DNA from: Anaerolineae bacterium | Lineage (GTDB): Bacteria; Chloroflexota; Anaerolineae; 4572-78; J111 | Length of the DNA stretch: 64,000 nt | Assembly (NCBI GenBank): GCA_023382535.1 | Contig: JAHDWA010000022.1 | Location: forward strand, 1-64,000 | Direction: 5' to 3' | Shown: positions 35,038-43,705 of the stretch, piece by piece | Numbering within the stretch: position 1 is the first letter of the stretch | Layout of the letters: every line of letters starts with the position of its first letter | Made by a program: the position numbers and the translations under genes | The notes under the pieces: model-generated | The model's database searches: none | What the model saw: only the letters and a program-made list of their open reading frames with translations | Told to the model about the DNA's origin: nothing

Positions 35038-36582
35038 ATGGCACTAGTTAGTCAGGTTAAAGTAAAAACTTATTACGACTCCGTCCGCCTGATGCGGGCT
35101 TCGGAGACCGTATCCAACCTGGAGGGAGTGAGCCAGGCGATCATCGCCATGGGTACCGATGCCAACAAGCGGGTTTTAGCCGAGGCCGGCCTGCTGGCCG
35201 AGGGAGTCGAAAGCGCCGGGCCGAATGATCTGATGATTGTGGTTGAAGCAAGTTCTGACGAAGCCGCCCAGGGCGCGCTGGCCCAGGCCGATGTCGTCCT
35301 TACCCAGGCTACTCGCACCGCCACATCCGGCCAGGCCGAAACCCAACCCAAAACCCTGGAACAGGCTCACCAATCGTTATCTAAGGCCAACTTGGCTATC
35401 GTTTCCACGGCCGGCCAGTATGCCGCCTTGGAGGCAGCCAAAGCCCTGCACGCCGGGCTGCACGTTTTTCTATTCAGCGACAACGTGACGATGGATGAAG
35501 AACTGGCCTTAAAACAACTGGCCGCCGCCAGGGGGCGATTGGTGATGGGGCCGGGTTGCGGTACATCTATTATCAACGGTGTGGCCCTCTCCTTTGCTAA
35601 CGTGGTGCGCCGTGGCCCCATCGGGTTGGTGGCTGCGTCGGGTACCGGCCTCCAGGAAGTAACTTGCCTGCTGGACCGGGGCGGAATCGGTATTTCGCAG
35701 GCTATCGGCGTGGGTGGGCGAGATATGTCGAAGACGATTAATGGTCTGATGACGCGCCAGGCGTTGGCCATGCTGGCCGCCGACCCGGAGACCAGGGTCA
35801 TTGTGCTCATTTCCAAGCCTCCGTCGCCGGAGGTCACAGAGGGTATCCTCGATGCCGCCCAGGCTACCCACAAGCCGGTGGTGGTCAACTTTCTGGGCAG
35901 CAAACGCTCCGGCCAGGTTGGTCCTATCACCTTCACCATAACCTTGGAGGAAACGGCCGAGGCAGCCCTGAACCGGGCCGGAGGCGAGGATCAGCCGCGC
36001 TTCAAAATCGCCGCACCAACGCTTGAGCAATGGGTAGCGGCTGAACGGAAGCGGCTCGGATCAGGTCAGCGTTATTTGCGCGGTCTCTTCTCGGGGGGGA
36101 GCTTATGCGATGAGGCGATGGATCTTTTGAGTGGCCAGTTGCCCGCGATCTACTCCAACATTCCTTTACGTCCCGAGTGGAGCTTGGCCGATGCCTGGCA
36201 AAGCCGCGAGCATAGCTGTATTGACATGGGCGATGAAGAATTTACACGGGGTCGCCCCCACCCGATGATTGATCCCCGGCTGCGCCAGGAACGTATCTTG
36301 AAGGAGGCCGACGACCCCAGCGTAGCCGTCATCCTGATGGATGTGGTCATTGGGTACGGCTCGCATCCTAACCCAGCCGGCGCCCTGGCTGAAACGATCC
36401 GGGCGGCCAAAGCCAGAGCGGCGGAACGAGGGCGCTACCTGGCCGTGGTTGCCCATGTCTGTGGCACCGACCAGGATCCCCAGGACCTTAAACAACAGGA
36501 AATGTTGTTGCGTGAGGCAGAGGTATTGGTGCTGCCCACCAACGCCCAGGCTGCCCGAATAGCGGCGGCGATTGTGAGTTGA
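35038..36582 (+). CDS. fdrA: FdrA-family protein (AllF-like; acyl-CoA-synthetase-like fold)
   Basis: A 514-residue protein related to succinyl-CoA synthetase alpha chains: GPGCGTSIINGVALSFANVV, GLVAASGTGLQEVTCLLDRGG, SQAIGVGGRDMS and the late ILMDVVIGYGSHPNPAGALAE. FdrA is a component of the oxamate carbamoyltransferase described in E. coli (allFGH). AAGGCAGG precedes the ATG. Together with the YlbE-like protein and the carbamate kinase at 41553 it could release carbamoyl phosphate from a ureido-type compound and make ATP, CO2 and ammonia from it. Confidence 0.85.
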   Translation: MALVSQVKVKTYYDSVRLMRASETVSNLEGVSQAIIAMGTDANKRVLAEAGLLAEGVESAGPNDLMIVVEASSDEAAQGALAQADVVLTQATRTATSGQAETQPKTLEQAHQSLSKANLAIVSTAGQYAALEAAKALHAGLHVFLFSDNVTMDEELALKQLAAARGRLVMGPGCGTSIINGVALSFANVVRRGPIGLVAASGTGLQEVTCLLDRGGIGISQAIGVGGRDMSKTINGLMTRQALAMLAADPETRVIVLISKPPSPEVTEGILDAAQATHKPVVVNFLGSKRSGQVGPITFTITLEETAEAALNRAGGEDQPRFKIAAPTLEQWVAAERKRLGSGQRYLRGLFSGGSLCDEAMDLLSGQLPAIYSNIPLRPEWSLADAWQSREHSCIDMGDEEFTRGRPHPMIDPRLRQERILKEADDPSVAVILMDVVIGYGSHPNPAGALAETIRAAKARAAERGRYLAVVAHVCGTDQDPQDLKQQEMLLREAEVLVLPTNAQAARIAAAIVS

Positions 36583-36616
36583 GCTAGGGTTAAGCAAGCG
36601 ACGCAGCGGAGGGACC

Positions 36617-36994
36617 ATGCCAATTTACGAGTATGAATGTAAAGCCTGCGGGCAAATTTTTGAAGTTTTGATGCGGACGTCGAGCGAGCCGCCGGAGTTA
36701 CACTGCCAGAACTGCAACGGCACGGAATTAGCTCGTCTCGTCTCCCGACCCGGCTTGATTCGTAGCCAGGGGCGGGCAGAGGCGGGCGAACTGCGCCCGG
36801 TGAACCCACGTAAGGCCGTCGAAAATATGAGCCGGATGTATGACCAGAGTGGAGTGGACCCAGGGCAGGGCTTTAGAGAGGTGGCGCAGCGCGCCGCTGC
36901 CGGCGATAGTCCTGATTCCCTCAAGGAGATGATCACCGAGGTCAAGCAGAAGGAAGCTGGCAAGAAGAAGGCAGGATTAGGTAATAAGGAGTAG
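36617..36994 (+). CDS. FmdB-family zinc-ribbon protein (copy 2)
   Basis: A 125-residue protein opening MPIYEYECKACGQIFEV with CxxC pairs CKAC and CQNC forming one zinc ribbon, then a basic, Lys-rich tail (TEVKQKEAGKKKAG). It lies 34 bases after the fdrA-like stop, so it belongs to the array. FmdB proteins accompany amidase and formamidase genes, which suits a nitrogen-release cluster. A related copy is at 21330-21692. Confidence 0.8.
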   Translation: MPIYEYECKACGQIFEVLMRTSSEPPELHCQNCNGTELARLVSRPGLIRSQGRAEAGELRPVNPRKAVENMSRMYDQSGVDPGQGFREVAQRAAAGDSPDSLKEMITEVKQKEAGKKKAGLGNKE

Positions 36995-37042
36995 GGAGTA
37001 AGAATTTTGATTGTCCAAAATCAAAAACACCCAAAGGGTGCG

Positions 37043-38284
37043 ATGTCCAAAATCAAAAATCCAAAATCATTGCGCATTGCCCTTTTTACCTATTCCACCA
37101 AGCCTCGGGGCGGGGCAGTGCATACCCTGGCCCTGGCCGAACATCTTCAAGCCCTGGGACACCAAGTTCACATCTACGCTTTGAGTAAACCGGGGCAGAC
37201 TGCCTTCTTTCGGCCCACGACCGCGCCGTTTACCCTGATCCCTTCTGAAACTCGTGAAGCCGACGAGCCAATGGATGTTCGCATCCAGCGCTATATCCAG
37301 GCTTACTATGAGTTCCTGACGAATAACAAGGTCGGCTCATTTGATATCTATCATGCCCAGGATTGCATCTCGGCCAATGCCCTATGGCGTCTGCGCACCG
37401 ATGGGCAGATTCCCTGGTTTGTGCGGACCATCCACCACTTGGATGATTTTATCAGCCCGGCCTTGATTCAGTGCCAGGATCATTCCATTTACCGGCCGGA
37501 TTATCGGATCGTGGTCAGCCGCTATTGGCAGCAGCGCCTGACCGACGAATTTAACTTGGAGACAACGGTCATTCACAACGGCGTTGATGTTACTCGTTTT
37601 CAACCTCCCACTCCTGCCCAACGCGTCCACGCGCGGGCCGAGTTGGGCCTTGATGATCAATTAGTATTTTTAAACATCGGCGGTATCGAACCCCGTAAGA
37701 ACACGATTCGTTTGCTGCGTGCCTTTCAATCAGTGCGCCAAAAATTGGCAGCGCAGGGTCGCCCTGCCGTTTTAATCCTGGGCGGCGGCGCGACCTTGTT
37801 GGATTATGAAGCCTATCGCCAGGAGTTTTTTGAGCTTCTCGATCGTTCCGACCTCCGGCGCGACCAGGATGTGTTCATATTGGGGGTATTGCCAGAGGCG
37901 CGCATCCCGCTCCTTTACCATGCCGCCGATGTTTTGACGTTCCCATCCGTGAAAGAAGGCTGGGGGTTGGTCGTACTGGAAGCAATGGCCTCGGGCGTAG
38001 CCGCGCTGGCCTCTGATTTGCCGGTATTCCGCGAATATTTATCACCAGAAGAAAATGCCCTTCTGGTAGACCCCAGTGATGAGCAACCCATTGCCGCAGG
38101 AATGCTGCGTTTGGCCGAGGATAGCCAACTCCGGCAGCGATTGGCTGCGGCGGGATTGGCCACCGCTCAGAGGTTCAGTTGGGCGGCGACAGCCCAAACT
38201 CATGTCAATTACTATCACACTCTTTTTCCTGAAAGTGAATCAACCTCTCAACAACGAATAACTAAGTCCCATAACTATGAATAG
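37043..38284 (+). CDS. MSMEG_0565-family glycosyltransferase
   Basis: About 413 residues, GT4-type (GT-B fold). The opening LRIALFTYSTKPRGGAVHTLALAEHL is characteristic of the MSMEG_0565 glycosyltransferases that accompany Nit1C genes. The donor-binding half has FLNIGGIEPRKNTIRLLRAF, DVLTFPSVKEGWGLVVLEAMASG (E-x7-E) and SDLPVFREYL. The start is uncertain: ATG 37043 lies behind a weak AAAGGGTG, in a short AT-rich repeat (tccaaaatcaaaaa units). It glycosylates a small molecule or lipid; the acceptor is not known. Confidence 0.8.
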   Translation: MSKIKNPKSLRIALFTYSTKPRGGAVHTLALAEHLQALGHQVHIYALSKPGQTAFFRPTTAPFTLIPSETREADEPMDVRIQRYIQAYYEFLTNNKVGSFDIYHAQDCISANALWRLRTDGQIPWFVRTIHHLDDFISPALIQCQDHSIYRPDYRIVVSRYWQQRLTDEFNLETTVIHNGVDVTRFQPPTPAQRVHARAELGLDDQLVFLNIGGIEPRKNTIRLLRAFQSVRQKLAAQGRPAVLILGGGATLLDYEAYRQEFFELLDRSDLRRDQDVFILGVLPEARIPLLYHAADVLTFPSVKEGWGLVVLEAMASGVAALASDLPVFREYLSPEENALLVDPSDEQPIAAGMLRLAEDSQLRQRLAAAGLATAQRFSWAATAQTHVNYYHTLFPESESTSQQRITKSHNYE

Positions 38285-38307
38285 TGGTCATAGAAAGGGA
38301 GGGTAAA

Positions 38308-39138
38308 TTGAACGCTAAAGCTTGGAACCATCTTAATCTTCAATTGGTCCCCGGTCGAACGAACACTAAACCCCGTGAACAAGGCATCACCATGGTCCTG
38401 GACCGGTGCCAGGGCCTCTACGCTACCAAAGACATGCTGGCCCTAACTGGCGATTACATTGATCACCTCAAGCTCAGTTTTGGCACCTCAGTCTTTTTGG
38501 ATGAAAAGCTAATCCGCCAAAAAATTGAGATCGTTCGGGATTACGGCGTTGACATTTATCCTGGCGGCACCCTAATGGAAATTGCTTTGATTCAGGGTGT
38601 TTATCCAGAATATGTCTGCCGGGCCAAAGAACTGGGCTTCAACGCACTTGAAATCTCTGACGGGACCATCACCATGTCTCGTGAGGTCCGGGACGAGGCC
38701 ATCAAGCGCGCCTGTGATGCCGGCCTTAAGGTTATTACTGAGGTCGGCAAAAAAGATCCCACCATCCACCTATCTCCAACGGAGATTTGCGATCAGGTGG
38801 CGGCTGACCTGGCTGTAGGCGCAGATAAGGTTATTATGGAGGCCCGTGAGTCAGGCCGAGGCATTGGCATTTATGATGAGAATGGGGCAGTACGCGAAGA
38901 CGAGATAGCGGCCATCATCAAATGTCTAGGCGACCATTGTCCGCGGATCATCTGGGAAGCGCCCCTGCAAAGGCAGCAGGCCGCGCTTATTTTGCGCTGT
39001 GGACCTAACGTAAACTTTGGCAACGTCAAACCCAGTGATGTATTGGGGCTGGAAGCTTTGCGCTGCGGCCTGCGTTTTGAGACCTTCCGCCATTTTGCGC
39101 CTCAACTTGAGGCGGCTGAGATGGAGGAAGGGGGATAA
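38308..39138 (+). CDS. comA: Phosphosulfolactate synthase (ComA/XcbB1 family)
   Basis: About 276 residues, a TIM barrel of the ComA family: KPREQGITMVLDR at the start, GDYIDHLKLSFGTS, IYPGGTLMEIAL, LGFNALEISDGT, VITEVGKKDP, ADKVIMEARESGRGIGIYD and a C-terminal NFGNVKPSDVLGLEALRCGLR. ComA joins sulfite and phosphoenolpyruvate to (2R)-phospho-3-sulfolactate, the first step of coenzyme M synthesis. I chose TTG 38308, which has AGGGAGGGT a few bases upstream; a GTG at 38284 overlaps the preceding stop. It is followed directly by an aspartase/fumarase-superfamily gene and a PLP enzyme. Confidence 0.85.
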   Translation: MNAKAWNHLNLQLVPGRTNTKPREQGITMVLDRCQGLYATKDMLALTGDYIDHLKLSFGTSVFLDEKLIRQKIEIVRDYGVDIYPGGTLMEIALIQGVYPEYVCRAKELGFNALEISDGTITMSREVRDEAIKRACDAGLKVITEVGKKDPTIHLSPTEICDQVAADLAVGADKVIMEARESGRGIGIYDENGAVREDEIAAIIKCLGDHCPRIIWEAPLQRQQAALILRCGPNVNFGNVKPSDVLGLEALRCGLRFETFRHFAPQLEAAEMEEGG

Positions 39139-39140
39139 CT

Positions 39141-40529
39141 ATGCCGATTCATATGATCGATTCACAAATTTATGGGGGAGCCTGGAGTTCCGAGGAAATG
39201 CGAGCCATTTTCGACGATGTGCCCCGGACGCAGGGCTGGTTGGAGGTCATCGCTGCCCTGGCCGAGGCTCAGGCGGAGGTCGGCCTGATCCCGGTTGAAG
39301 TTGTACCGGAAATCAAACGGGTGTGCCGCATCGAGCTGCTCAGTATGGAGGAACTGCGTAAAGGCTACCAGGAGACCGGCCATTCCACCCTGGGCTTGAT
39401 CCGCGAGTTAAAAAAGCGCTGTAGCGGCCCAGCCGGCGAGTGGATTTACTACGGGGCTACCGTTCAGGATATTAGCGATACCTGGACCGCGCTGGCCCTC
39501 CTCAAGACCTGGGATATTGTCTTTCGGGATTTGCGGGAGATTGAGGGTGATTTGCTGGCCCTGGCCGAGGCGCAGCGAAACAGCTTGATGGCCGGCCGGA
39601 CGCACGGCCAGCCGGGCCTACCCATCACCTTTGGCTTTAAGGTAGCGGTCTGGGTCCGCGAGATCAGGCGGCATCTGGAGCGATTGAAGGAGGTGCGCCA
39701 GCGGCTGGGGATGGGCCAACTGGCCGGAGGGGTGGGTTCGTTATCGTCATTTGGAGACAAGGGCTTTGAACTGCAAGAAAGGTTTTTTGCCCGGTTGGGA
39801 TTACGTCCGCCTGACATCGTTTGGAATACGGCCCGCGATACCCAGGTAGAGTTCATCCATTTGTTGGCGATGGTGGCGGCGACATTCGACAAGATCGGTC
39901 AGGAGGTTTATAACTTGCAGCGCCCGGAGCTGGGCGAAGTCCGGGAAGGGTTTGTCGAAGGGACGGTGGGCAGCATTACCATGCCGCACAAGCGCAATCC
40001 AGAAATTGCCGAACACCTGAGCACCCTGGCCCGTCTCATTCGGCACAATGCCGGCTGCCTGGCCGAAAACCTGGTCCACGACCACGAACGTGACGGCCGT
40101 TCCTGGAAGGCGGAGTGGGGCTTGATTGCTCCGACCTGCGCCATGACCGGTTCGCTGCTGCGGTTAAGCAAAACAATGTGCGCGCATCTGGAGGTGGACC
40201 GGGCCGGCATGCTGGCTAACCTGGCAGCGACGCAGGGTTATGTGCTGTCAGAAGGACTGATGCTGGCGCTGGCCAAAAAGATCGGCAAACAAACAGCCCA
40301 CGATATTGTCTACAATACGGCTATGGACGCTTTTGCCGCCCAGCGCCCGCTCAAAGAAGCCGTTCTTGAAAACGAAAAGATCACGGCTCATTTGGCCAAA
40401 GAGGAAATTGACGCTTTGTTTGATTATGAGCGGCAAGTAGGGCTATGTCCTCAATTTGTGGATCGGGTGTTAAGCCTGACCCGGGCTGATCGCGAAAGTG
40501 ATGCGGCCTTTATCAAAGAGACCCGGTGA
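39141..40529 (+). CDS. Aspartase/fumarase-superfamily lyase (XcbC1-like or adenylosuccinate-lyase-like)
   Basis: A 462-residue superfamily member with the signature loop GSITMPHKRNPEIAE near residues 274-288, catalytic-His region AGRTHGQPGLPITFG and TGHSTLGLI near the N-terminus. By sequence alone it resembles adenylosuccinate lyase and carboxymuconate cycloisomerase. Two bases after a ComA-type gene and overlapping a PLP enzyme gene, it fits XcbC1 of Xanthobacter, a superfamily member that eliminates phosphate from phosphosulfolactate to give sulfoacrylate. GGAAGGGGG precedes the ATG. A house-keeping PurB role is less likely in this setting but not excluded. Confidence 0.75.
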   Translation: MPIHMIDSQIYGGAWSSEEMRAIFDDVPRTQGWLEVIAALAEAQAEVGLIPVEVVPEIKRVCRIELLSMEELRKGYQETGHSTLGLIRELKKRCSGPAGEWIYYGATVQDISDTWTALALLKTWDIVFRDLREIEGDLLALAEAQRNSLMAGRTHGQPGLPITFGFKVAVWVREIRRHLERLKEVRQRLGMGQLAGGVGSLSSFGDKGFELQERFFARLGLRPPDIVWNTARDTQVEFIHLLAMVAATFDKIGQEVYNLQRPELGEVREGFVEGTVGSITMPHKRNPEIAEHLSTLARLIRHNAGCLAENLVHDHERDGRSWKAEWGLIAPTCAMTGSLLRLSKTMCAHLEVDRAGMLANLAATQGYVLSEGLMLALAKKIGKQTAHDIVYNTAMDAFAAQRPLKEAVLENEKITAHLAKEEIDALFDYERQVGLCPQFVDRVLSLTRADRESDAAFIKETR

Positions 40530-41533
40530 TGAGTCTGAAGCTTCCGGCCCTGCCTCGCCTCCACTTGGGGACTCTGCCCACGCCCCTCCATCCGGCTAAA
40601 AGATTAAGTGCAGCCCTGGACGGACCGGCAATATGGTTCAAACGTGACGACCTGACCGGTTTTGGATTAGGTGGCAACAAAATTCGCAAGCTTGAATTTT
40701 TAGCCGCCGACGCGCTGGCTCAGGAAGCTGACACCCTTGTTACCGGCGCCGGGCCGCAATCTAATCACGTCCGGGCCACCATGGCCGTAGCCGCCTTCCT
40801 GGGTTTGAGAGGGGTAGCCGTTTTTCACGGCTCTCGCCCCTCGGAGACTCAGGGCAATTTATTATTGGGTGAACTTCTGGGGGCAGAGATTATTTTTACC
40901 AATGACCCGGACCGCTCCCAGCTTGATAACCACATCATTGCCGAAGGAGAGCGGTTAAAGGCCGCAGGCCGTAAGCCTTATCTTATTGGTCGTGGAGGAG
41001 CTTCGGCTCTGGGGAGTGTTGGTTATGTAGCCGCTTCGCTGGAAATGCTCTCCCAATTGCTCGAATTACACTTGCAGCCGGATTATTTATTTTGCGCTAC
41101 CGGTTCATGTGGCACCCAGGCTGGCTTGTTGGTTGGCACAAAATGGCTGCAGTCAGATTATCACCTCTGTGGGATAAGCGTTAGCCGCCAACGCCCTGAA
41201 TGCCTGGTGCGCATCGAGACGCTGGCCAGGGAAACAGCGGCTCTGCTGGGCTTGGAGCTTGACTTATCTGCTGATGAGATCGTGGTTTATGATGACTATA
41301 TTGGTCAGGGATATGGTATTCCCAGCCCGGAGGGAATAGAGGCCATCCGTCTGGTAGCCGGAACAGAAGGCATTTTTCTTGATCCGGTCTACAGTGGCAA
41401 GGCTATGGCCGGCCTGATTGATTTAATCAGGCAGGGCAAGTTGGGGCGAGATAAGACCGTCCTGTTCCTCCATACCGGCGGCGTTCCGAGTCTGTTCTCC
41501 CATGTGTCAATTTTAAATAATAGCGTAATTTAG
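40529..41533 (+). CDS. PLP-dependent D-cysteine desulfhydrase/cysteate-forming enzyme family (XcbD1-like)
   Basis: A 334-residue fold-type II PLP enzyme: FKRDDLTGFGLGGNKIRKLEFL carries the PLP lysine (GGNK), GPQSNHVRATMA is the carboxylate-binding loop, CATGSCGTQAGLLVG binds phosphate and LFLHTGGVPSLF ends the protein. The family contains DcyD, ACC deaminase, the cysteate sulfo-lyase CuyA and the XcbD1 step of bacterial CoM synthesis. Its ATG overlaps the TGA of the lyase gene (TGATG), so the pair is coupled. With a phosphosulfolactate synthase and phospho-lyase upstream, cysteate formation or breakdown is the best guess. Confidence 0.8.
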   Translation: MSLKLPALPRLHLGTLPTPLHPAKRLSAALDGPAIWFKRDDLTGFGLGGNKIRKLEFLAADALAQEADTLVTGAGPQSNHVRATMAVAAFLGLRGVAVFHGSRPSETQGNLLLGELLGAEIIFTNDPDRSQLDNHIIAEGERLKAAGRKPYLIGRGGASALGSVGYVAASLEMLSQLLELHLQPDYLFCATGSCGTQAGLLVGTKWLQSDYHLCGISVSRQRPECLVRIETLARETAALLGLELDLSADEIVVYDDYIGQGYGIPSPEGIEAIRLVAGTEGIFLDPVYSGKAMAGLIDLIRQGKLGRDKTVLFLHTGGVPSLFSHVSILNNSVI

Positions 41534-41552
41534 CAGAATTGAGGTGGTATTT

Positions 41553-42539
41553 ATGAGTGACAAAGTTGCGGTTGTTGCCATTGGGGGCAACTCACTAATC
41601 AAAGATGAAGCCCATAAAACGGTCGAAGATCAATACGCCGCAGCCGGCGAAACCTGTGAGCATATCGTCACAATGATCGAGCAGGGCTGGACCGTTGCCA
41701 TCGGTCACGGCAACGGGCCGCAGGTGGGTTTCATTCACCGCCGCTCTGAACTGGCCCGGCATGAGCTCCATGAAGTGCCGCTGGAGGTATGCGGGGCAGA
41801 CACTCAAGGGGCAATTGGCTATGCCTTGCAGCAAAATCTGTATAACGCTCTGCAACGGCGGAACATAGACAAGCCAGTAATCACCGTTGTCACCCAGGTA
41901 GAGGTCAGTTCAGATGACCCTGCTTTTGAGCATCCCTCCAAACCCATTGGCTCATTTATGGATGAAGCGACAGCCAGACAGCGACAGACTGAAGGTTGGA
42001 ACATGATGGAAGATGCAGGACGAGGCTGGCGGCGAGTGGTGCCTTCACCCCTGCCCAAACGTATCGTCGAAGAACCGGTGATCCGCCAGTTGATTTCCAA
42101 TGGGGTCATTGTTATTGCCGCTGGTGGTGGCGGTATCCCGGTAGTTGCAGATGAGCAAGGCAAGCTGCGAGGTATCGCGGCGGTGATTGATAAAGATTAC
42201 GCCGCCTCTCTGCTGGCCAGCAGTATTGGGGCAAATCTGTTTATCATCAGTACGGCAGTGGAAAAAGTGGCCCTCAATTTTGGCCAGTCCAACCAGACCT
42301 GGCTGGATCATTTAACTCTGGCTCAAGCCAAAAGCTACCTGACTGAGAAAGACCACTTTGCCCGAGGTAGTATGGCTCCAAAAATTCAGGCGGTCATCAA
42401 CTATTTGGAACGCGGCGGCCAAAGAGCCATTATTACTAACCCGGAAAATCTGGAGCGGGCCCTGGCCTGCGAAACCGGCACGCATATTACCCACGGTCTT
42501 GAGGCGTTCCTTCGGTTCCCCGTGATAATCAGGAAATAG
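41553..42539 (+). CDS. arcC: Carbamate kinase
   Basis: A 328-residue amino-acid-kinase-fold protein: VVAIGGNSLI at the start, AIGHGNGPQVG, VTQVEVSSDDPAF, IAAGGGGIPV, AVIDKDYAASLLA and FARGSMAPKIQAVINYLE. These are carbamate kinase signatures. It converts carbamoyl phosphate and ADP into ATP, CO2 and ammonia. I chose ATG 41553 with GAGGTGG upstream. It closes the array and completes the FdrA/YlbE route, as ybcF (allK) does in E. coli allantoin degradation; no ornithine carbamoyltransferase or arginine deiminase is nearby. Confidence 0.88.
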   Translation: MSDKVAVVAIGGNSLIKDEAHKTVEDQYAAAGETCEHIVTMIEQGWTVAIGHGNGPQVGFIHRRSELARHELHEVPLEVCGADTQGAIGYALQQNLYNALQRRNIDKPVITVVTQVEVSSDDPAFEHPSKPIGSFMDEATARQRQTEGWNMMEDAGRGWRRVVPSPLPKRIVEEPVIRQLISNGVIVIAAGGGGIPVVADEQGKLRGIAAVIDKDYAASLLASSIGANLFIISTAVEKVALNFGQSNQTWLDHLTLAQAKSYLTEKDHFARGSMAPKIQAVINYLERGGQRAIITNPENLERALACETGTHITHGLEAFLRFPVIIRK

Positions 42540-42652
42540 AAGACCGGCAGGAACATCGTTAAAGGTCATCAGGATAGTCGGATTTTTACCTTAAGTTTTT
42601 GAATGAACTATTGTTGAGCACATGAAGTAAAGAGATATCTTATTCTACTTGA

Positions 42653-43514
42653 TCAGTTAGGACCAACCAGATCCAGGCTTTCTTGGATAAATGGCAAGCC
42701 CGGCTGCCGTGGCGGTTGAGCGAGGCCGATCAGCAAGCTGGCTATCACTATCGGCTGTCGCTCTGGCAAGTCGAATTCAGCCGGACCCAGGTCTTTGCTG
42801 ACCCGGTGCGCGGACGGCAGTGGTTTGAAGCGGTCATCCGGGATAATCTGGATGGGGAGCGGCCCGACCACATCCAACTCATTTTTGAACGGCGGGTGAC
42901 CAAACAAACCCCGGGTTACTTCCGCACCCAAGTGGTCCAGGAAGGGGTTAACCCCAGCCTACATGCTTATTACAAAAGCTTGGTCGCCAGATCCATCGGG
43001 GTCTGTTGGACGTCCAACATATCAGCTTCGATTGTGTGCTCTCGACCTCAAGTCTGGAACGGATTGTGCAACCTACCATCACCCCTGACGGTCAACGGGC
43101 ACCAGCCTTGCCCCTGGGGCAACCCCGCATCATGGCAGTGCTGAATGCCCTCACCTCGTTTGGGCTCCTCCCTGCGATTTTACCAACCAGACCCTGCGCC
43201 ACCAAATCGCTGATTTACTCGGTACAACGCCGGCGACTTATGAGACGACTCAGATGTCCTATGACCTGCAACGGCTGCGACTCAAAGGGATCATCTGGCG
43301 GATCCCCAATTCTTACCGTTATCAACTGACCACCTACGGACCCAAGGTGGCCCTACTCTTTTCCAAATTGGCGAGCCGGATCTTTCGGCCCGCTTTGGCG
43401 GCCCTTGACCCAACTCAACCTATCCCTTTACCTTTAGCCGCTGCTTTGGATCAGCTTGAGCAAGTTATTGATGAGTTAGTCAATCACGCCCATTTGGAGC
43501 CAGCAGTGGCTTGA
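42653..43514 (+). pseudogene. Decayed conserved protein often seen near mobile elements
   Basis: Three consecutive frames make parts of one protein. Frame 1 reads TNQIQAFLDKWQARLPWRLSE through TPGYFRTQVVQEGVNPSLHAYYKS. Another frame holds LLDVQHISFDCVLSTSSLERI and QPRIMAVLNALTSFGLLP. A third holds RHQIADLLG through LQRLRLKGIIWRIPNSYRYQL and the tail to VNHAHLEPAVA. The middle third is shortened and at least two frameshifts are present. I recognise the overall pattern (a long protein ending YDLRRLRLKGLIxRIPxxxRYxLT) as a widespread uncharacterised family of actinobacteria and Chloroflexota; its function is unknown. Confidence 0.65.
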
Positions 43515-43705
43515 TTCTTGTTTCATTTGTTAAAGATTCATCATATGAAGATGTCTAAGTCTGAGCAGGTTAGTCATAATTGTCTCAAAGGTGATTGATT
43601 CATTGCTGCAATTTACCAACACATGATATTTCTGACCGGCCTTACTTCAATATACCTTATTTTCATTTGGGAAAGAGGGGATCTACCAGTAATGGAGAAA
43701 TAAAG

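Noticed and set aside
39141..40529. Housekeeping adenylosuccinate lyase PurB
   Set aside because: Possible by sequence, but the 2-base and overlapping junctions with a ComA-type gene and a PLP enzyme make a role in the sulfonate pathway more likely; kept as an alternative.
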